A DNA stretch of 22,796 nt from Candidatus Omnitrophota bacterium. GTDB lineage: Bacteria; Omnitrophota; Gorgyraeia; Tantalellales; Tantalellaceae. The first letter of the stretch is position 1. Every line of letters begins with the position of its first letter. This document shows positions 21,461-22,796 of the stretch, piece by piece. The stretch is taken from the NCBI GenBank assembly GCA_030631915.1, contig DAOVKF010000007.1, positions 1 through 22,796 on the forward strand, in the 5' to 3' direction. Below the pieces are notes generated by a model that was given only the letters and a program-made list of their open reading frames with translations, searched no databases and was not told the origin of the DNA. The position numbers and the translations under genes were made by a program.

Positions 21461-21489
21461 ACCTGATTTGAGCACGAAAATACGATACT

Positions 21490-21505
21490 CCCGGCACCTC
21501 CACCA
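21490..21505 (+). repeat. att-like core D (distal boundary)
   Basis: The fourth exact copy of CCCGGCACCTCCACCA, preceded by CGATACT. No left arm-type repeat follows at +73, which suggests that chromosomal backbone resumes here. Confidence 0.8.
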
Positions 21506-21520
21506 ATATGAATACACATA

Positions 21521-21551
21521 AAGCCTATTTCAATTACGGAATGGGTTTTTT
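21521..21551 (+). terminator. ssrA-type terminator after core D
   Basis: AAGCCTATTTC can pair with GGAATGGGTTT around an AATTAC loop, then a T-run and GTTTATA as after core B. It starts 16 nt after the core. If the array grew at ssrA, this is the oldest and perhaps original ssrA terminator. Confidence 0.7.
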
Positions 21552-21620
21552 GTTTATACCCCTGTAAAATCAAGCCTCATAGAACAATAGACAACTCCAA
21601 GAGGCGCCAAATAATTAGCA

Positions 21621-21680
21621 TCCAGTATTCAGGATCCAGCATCTTAATCGAGGTGACCCGTCACCCGTTACGCGTACGCC
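21621..21680. repeat. Degenerate heptanucleotide repeat tracts
   Basis: TCCAGTA-TTCAGGA-TCCAGCA (21621-21641) and GTGACCC-GTCACCC-GTTACGC-GTACGCC (21653-21680) are two neighbouring runs with a 7-bp period. They lie in the noncoding gap between the array and the ABC-F gene. Confidence 0.5.
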
Positions 21681-21694
21681 TGCATCCTTGTTTC

Positions 21695-21723
21695 TTTACA
21701 AAATGCCCAAAATTGTGTATGCT
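21695..21723 (+). promoter_or_regulatory. Promoter of the ABC-F gene
   Basis: TTTACA (21695-21700) and TATGCT (21718-21723) with a 17-bp spacer, about 60 bp before the start codon. Confidence 0.55.
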
Positions 21724-21742
21724 CTTGTCTTCGAAGACAAGA
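21723..21742. promoter_or_regulatory. 20-nt palindrome in the ABC-F leader
   Basis: TCTTGTCTTCGAAGACAAGA is perfectly self-complementary and starts right at the -10 box, covering the predicted transcription start. It could be an operator or form a leader hairpin. ABC-F genes are often controlled in their leaders, but no leader peptide or terminator was seen. Confidence 0.5.
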
Positions 21743-21782
21743 AGGTATAGCGAGTACAAGTAAATATAAGGAACGTAAGGGT

Positions 21783-22796
21783 ATGATAACAGCTAACGGC
21801 GTATCGTTGCAATTTGGCAAACGCAAACTATTCTCTAAGGTTAATATTATTTTTTCTCAGGGTAATTGCTACGGTTTAATCGGGGCAAACGGCTCGGGGA
21901 AATCTACATTTTTGAAGCTGCTTGCAGGGAGCATGGATACCTCAGCCGGAGAGGTTTCTGTTACTCCCGGGGAAAGGATATCGGTCTTGCAGCAGGATCA
22001 GTTCGCTTTTGATGAATATACGGTTCTAGATACGGTCATAATGGGGCATAAGCGGCTGTATGACATAATGACGGAGAAAGAGATTATTTACGGAAAATCG
22101 GATTTTTCCGAGAAGGACGGGATGCTGGTTTCTGAGTTGGAGGGAGAGTTTGCCGAACTTGACGGATGGAACGCTGAATCCGACGCGGCTAAACTGGTAA
22201 GCAATATGGATATCGGGTCGGAACTTCTTGATGTGGAGATGAAACAGCTGGAGGGGTGGCAGAAAGTCCGCGTGCTTTTAGCCCAGGCGCTTTTCGGGGA
22301 TCCCGACATACTCCTCCTGGATGAGCCTACAAACCATCTTGATGTGGAGACCTGTGTGTGGCTTGAGGGGTTTTTAAGCAATTTTCAGAATACCGCTATT
22401 GTTGTTTCTCATGACCGGCATTTTCTTGATAAAGTGTGCACTCATATCGCGGATATAGATTACGGTAAGATACAGTTGTATCCGGGAAATTATACTTTCT
22501 GGATGCAGTCAAGCCAGCTTATACTCGAGCAGCGCGATAAGGCCAACAAAAAGACGATGAACAAACGCAAAGAACTGCAGGAATTTATAGCGCGGTTCAG
22601 CGCCAATGCCTCCAAGGCAAAGCAGGCCACCAGCCGTAAAAAAAGCCTGGAGAAGCTTACGCTTGAGGATATAAAGCCGTCTTCGAGAAAATACCCGTAT
22701 ATCAATTTTGAGCAGGAACGCGATTCAGGGAATAATATCTTGAATATCAAAAACCTGTCCAAAACATGTGATGGGCAGGCCATGTTTAAGGGGCTG
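21783..22796 (+). CDS. ABC-F family ATPase (YbiT-like), partial at window end
   Basis: 338 codons are visible and the frame is open at the window edge. The first ATPase domain has Walker A 'GANGSGKST' (34-42), the signature region 'LEGWQKVRVLLAQALF' and Walker B 'DILLLDEPTNHLD' (D180, E181). An arm-like insertion (about 80-130) and the charged interdomain linker (about 240-310) follow, then the second domain begins ('ILNIKNLSKTCDG'). There are no membrane segments. ABC-F proteins act on ribosomes. The signature lacks the usual LSGGQ, and GW at this place is a trait I associate with YbiT. AAGGA precedes the ATG by 10 nt. Confidence 0.9.
   Translation, partial: MITANGVSLQFGKRKLFSKVNIIFSQGNCYGLIGANGSGKSTFLKLLAGSMDTSAGEVSVTPGERISVLQQDQFAFDEYTVLDTVIMGHKRLYDIMTEKEIIYGKSDFSEKDGMLVSELEGEFAELDGWNAESDAAKLVSNMDIGSELLDVEMKQLEGWQKVRVLLAQALFGDPDILLLDEPTNHLDVETCVWLEGFLSNFQNTAIVVSHDRHFLDKVCTHIADIDYGKIQLYPGNYTFWMQSSQLILEQRDKANKKTMNKRKELQEFIARFSANASKAKQATSRKKSLEKLTLEDIKPSSRKYPYINFEQERDSGNNILNIKNLSKTCDGQAMFKGL

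Larger units (their letters stand above)
16489..21505 (+). mobile_element. Tandem array of three integrase-less cassettes at ssrA
   Basis: Four direct copies of the 16-nt ssrA 3' end bound three AT-rich cassettes: 16505-17836 (wHTH-NTase and HEPN), 17837-18952 (pseudouridine synthase) and 18953-21505 (CaCA exchanger, MscS, zinc-finger protein). All cargo lies on the + strand. Cassettes 1 and 2 share arm-type repeats and terminator position. No recombinase gene, whole or broken, is present, so movement would need an integrase supplied in trans. Base composition by eye is clearly more AT-rich than the genes on either side. Serial integration at one att site is the simplest reading. Confidence 0.7.

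Overview
The window comes from a Gram-negative bacterium outside the well-studied groups. Lipoproteins with lipoboxes, an outer-membrane beta-barrel protein, an ArnT-type envelope glycosyltransferase and a one-piece tmRNA beside smpB all point that way. The style (GC-rich backbone, sigma70-type promoters, mannan-degrading lipoproteins) would fit an Omnitrophota or other PVC-like lineage, but no marker here proves it, so the taxonomy is a guess.

Positions 1-9913 hold a mannan / beta-mannooligosaccharide locus, all on the + strand behind a near-consensus promoter (126-154). It encodes two sugar ABC permeases, a lipoprotein with a discoidin-like domain and a GH113-type mannanase domain, two paralogous secreted carbohydrate-binding proteins, a second membrane-anchored GH113-type enzyme, a ROK regulator, the solute-binding lipoprotein and a GH130-type mannoside phosphorylase. 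In the inferred pathway, surface enzymes and binding proteins cut and hold mannan, the ABC importer takes up the oligosaccharides, and GH130 phosphorolyses them inside. No transport ATPase is encoded here. A convergent outer-membrane protein gene (9914-10858, -) and a small GspE-N-like protein gene (-) follow.

Positions 11384-14778 hold a tightly coupled operon: a 63-residue remnant of HtpX, an ArnT/PMT-like glycosyltransferase, a GT2 glycosyltransferase and a YdjC/ChbG-type deacetylase. It resembles the Francisella FlmK/FlmF/NaxD set that makes, deacetylates and transfers an undecaprenyl-phosphate amino sugar to lipid A. A strong terminator closes it.

Positions 14872-16504 hold a small membrane protein (-), tRNA-Leu(CAG) (-), smpB and ssrA (tmRNA, with an unusually long predicted tag).

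Positions 16489-21505 are the most interesting part. The last 16 nt of ssrA, CCCGGCACCTCCACCA, recur three more times downstream in the same orientation (17821, 18937, 21490). They divide AT-rich DNA into three consecutive cassettes of 1.33, 1.12 and 2.55 kb. Cargo 1 is a wHTH-nucleotidyltransferase/HEPN toxin-antitoxin-like pair, cargo 2 an RluA-type pseudouridine synthase, and cargo 3 a Na+/Ca2+ exchanger, an MscS channel and a small zinc-finger membrane protein. Cassettes 1 and 2 share end architecture: paired 11-bp GTGCCC-type repeats at both ends at nearly fixed distances from the core, three 10-bp TTGTA iterons at the right end, and a homologous terminator 12 nt after the core. No integrase is present. 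I read this as a tandem array of integrase-less elements inserted serially at ssrA. The backbone resumes after 21505 with an ABC-F ATPase gene that runs off the window.
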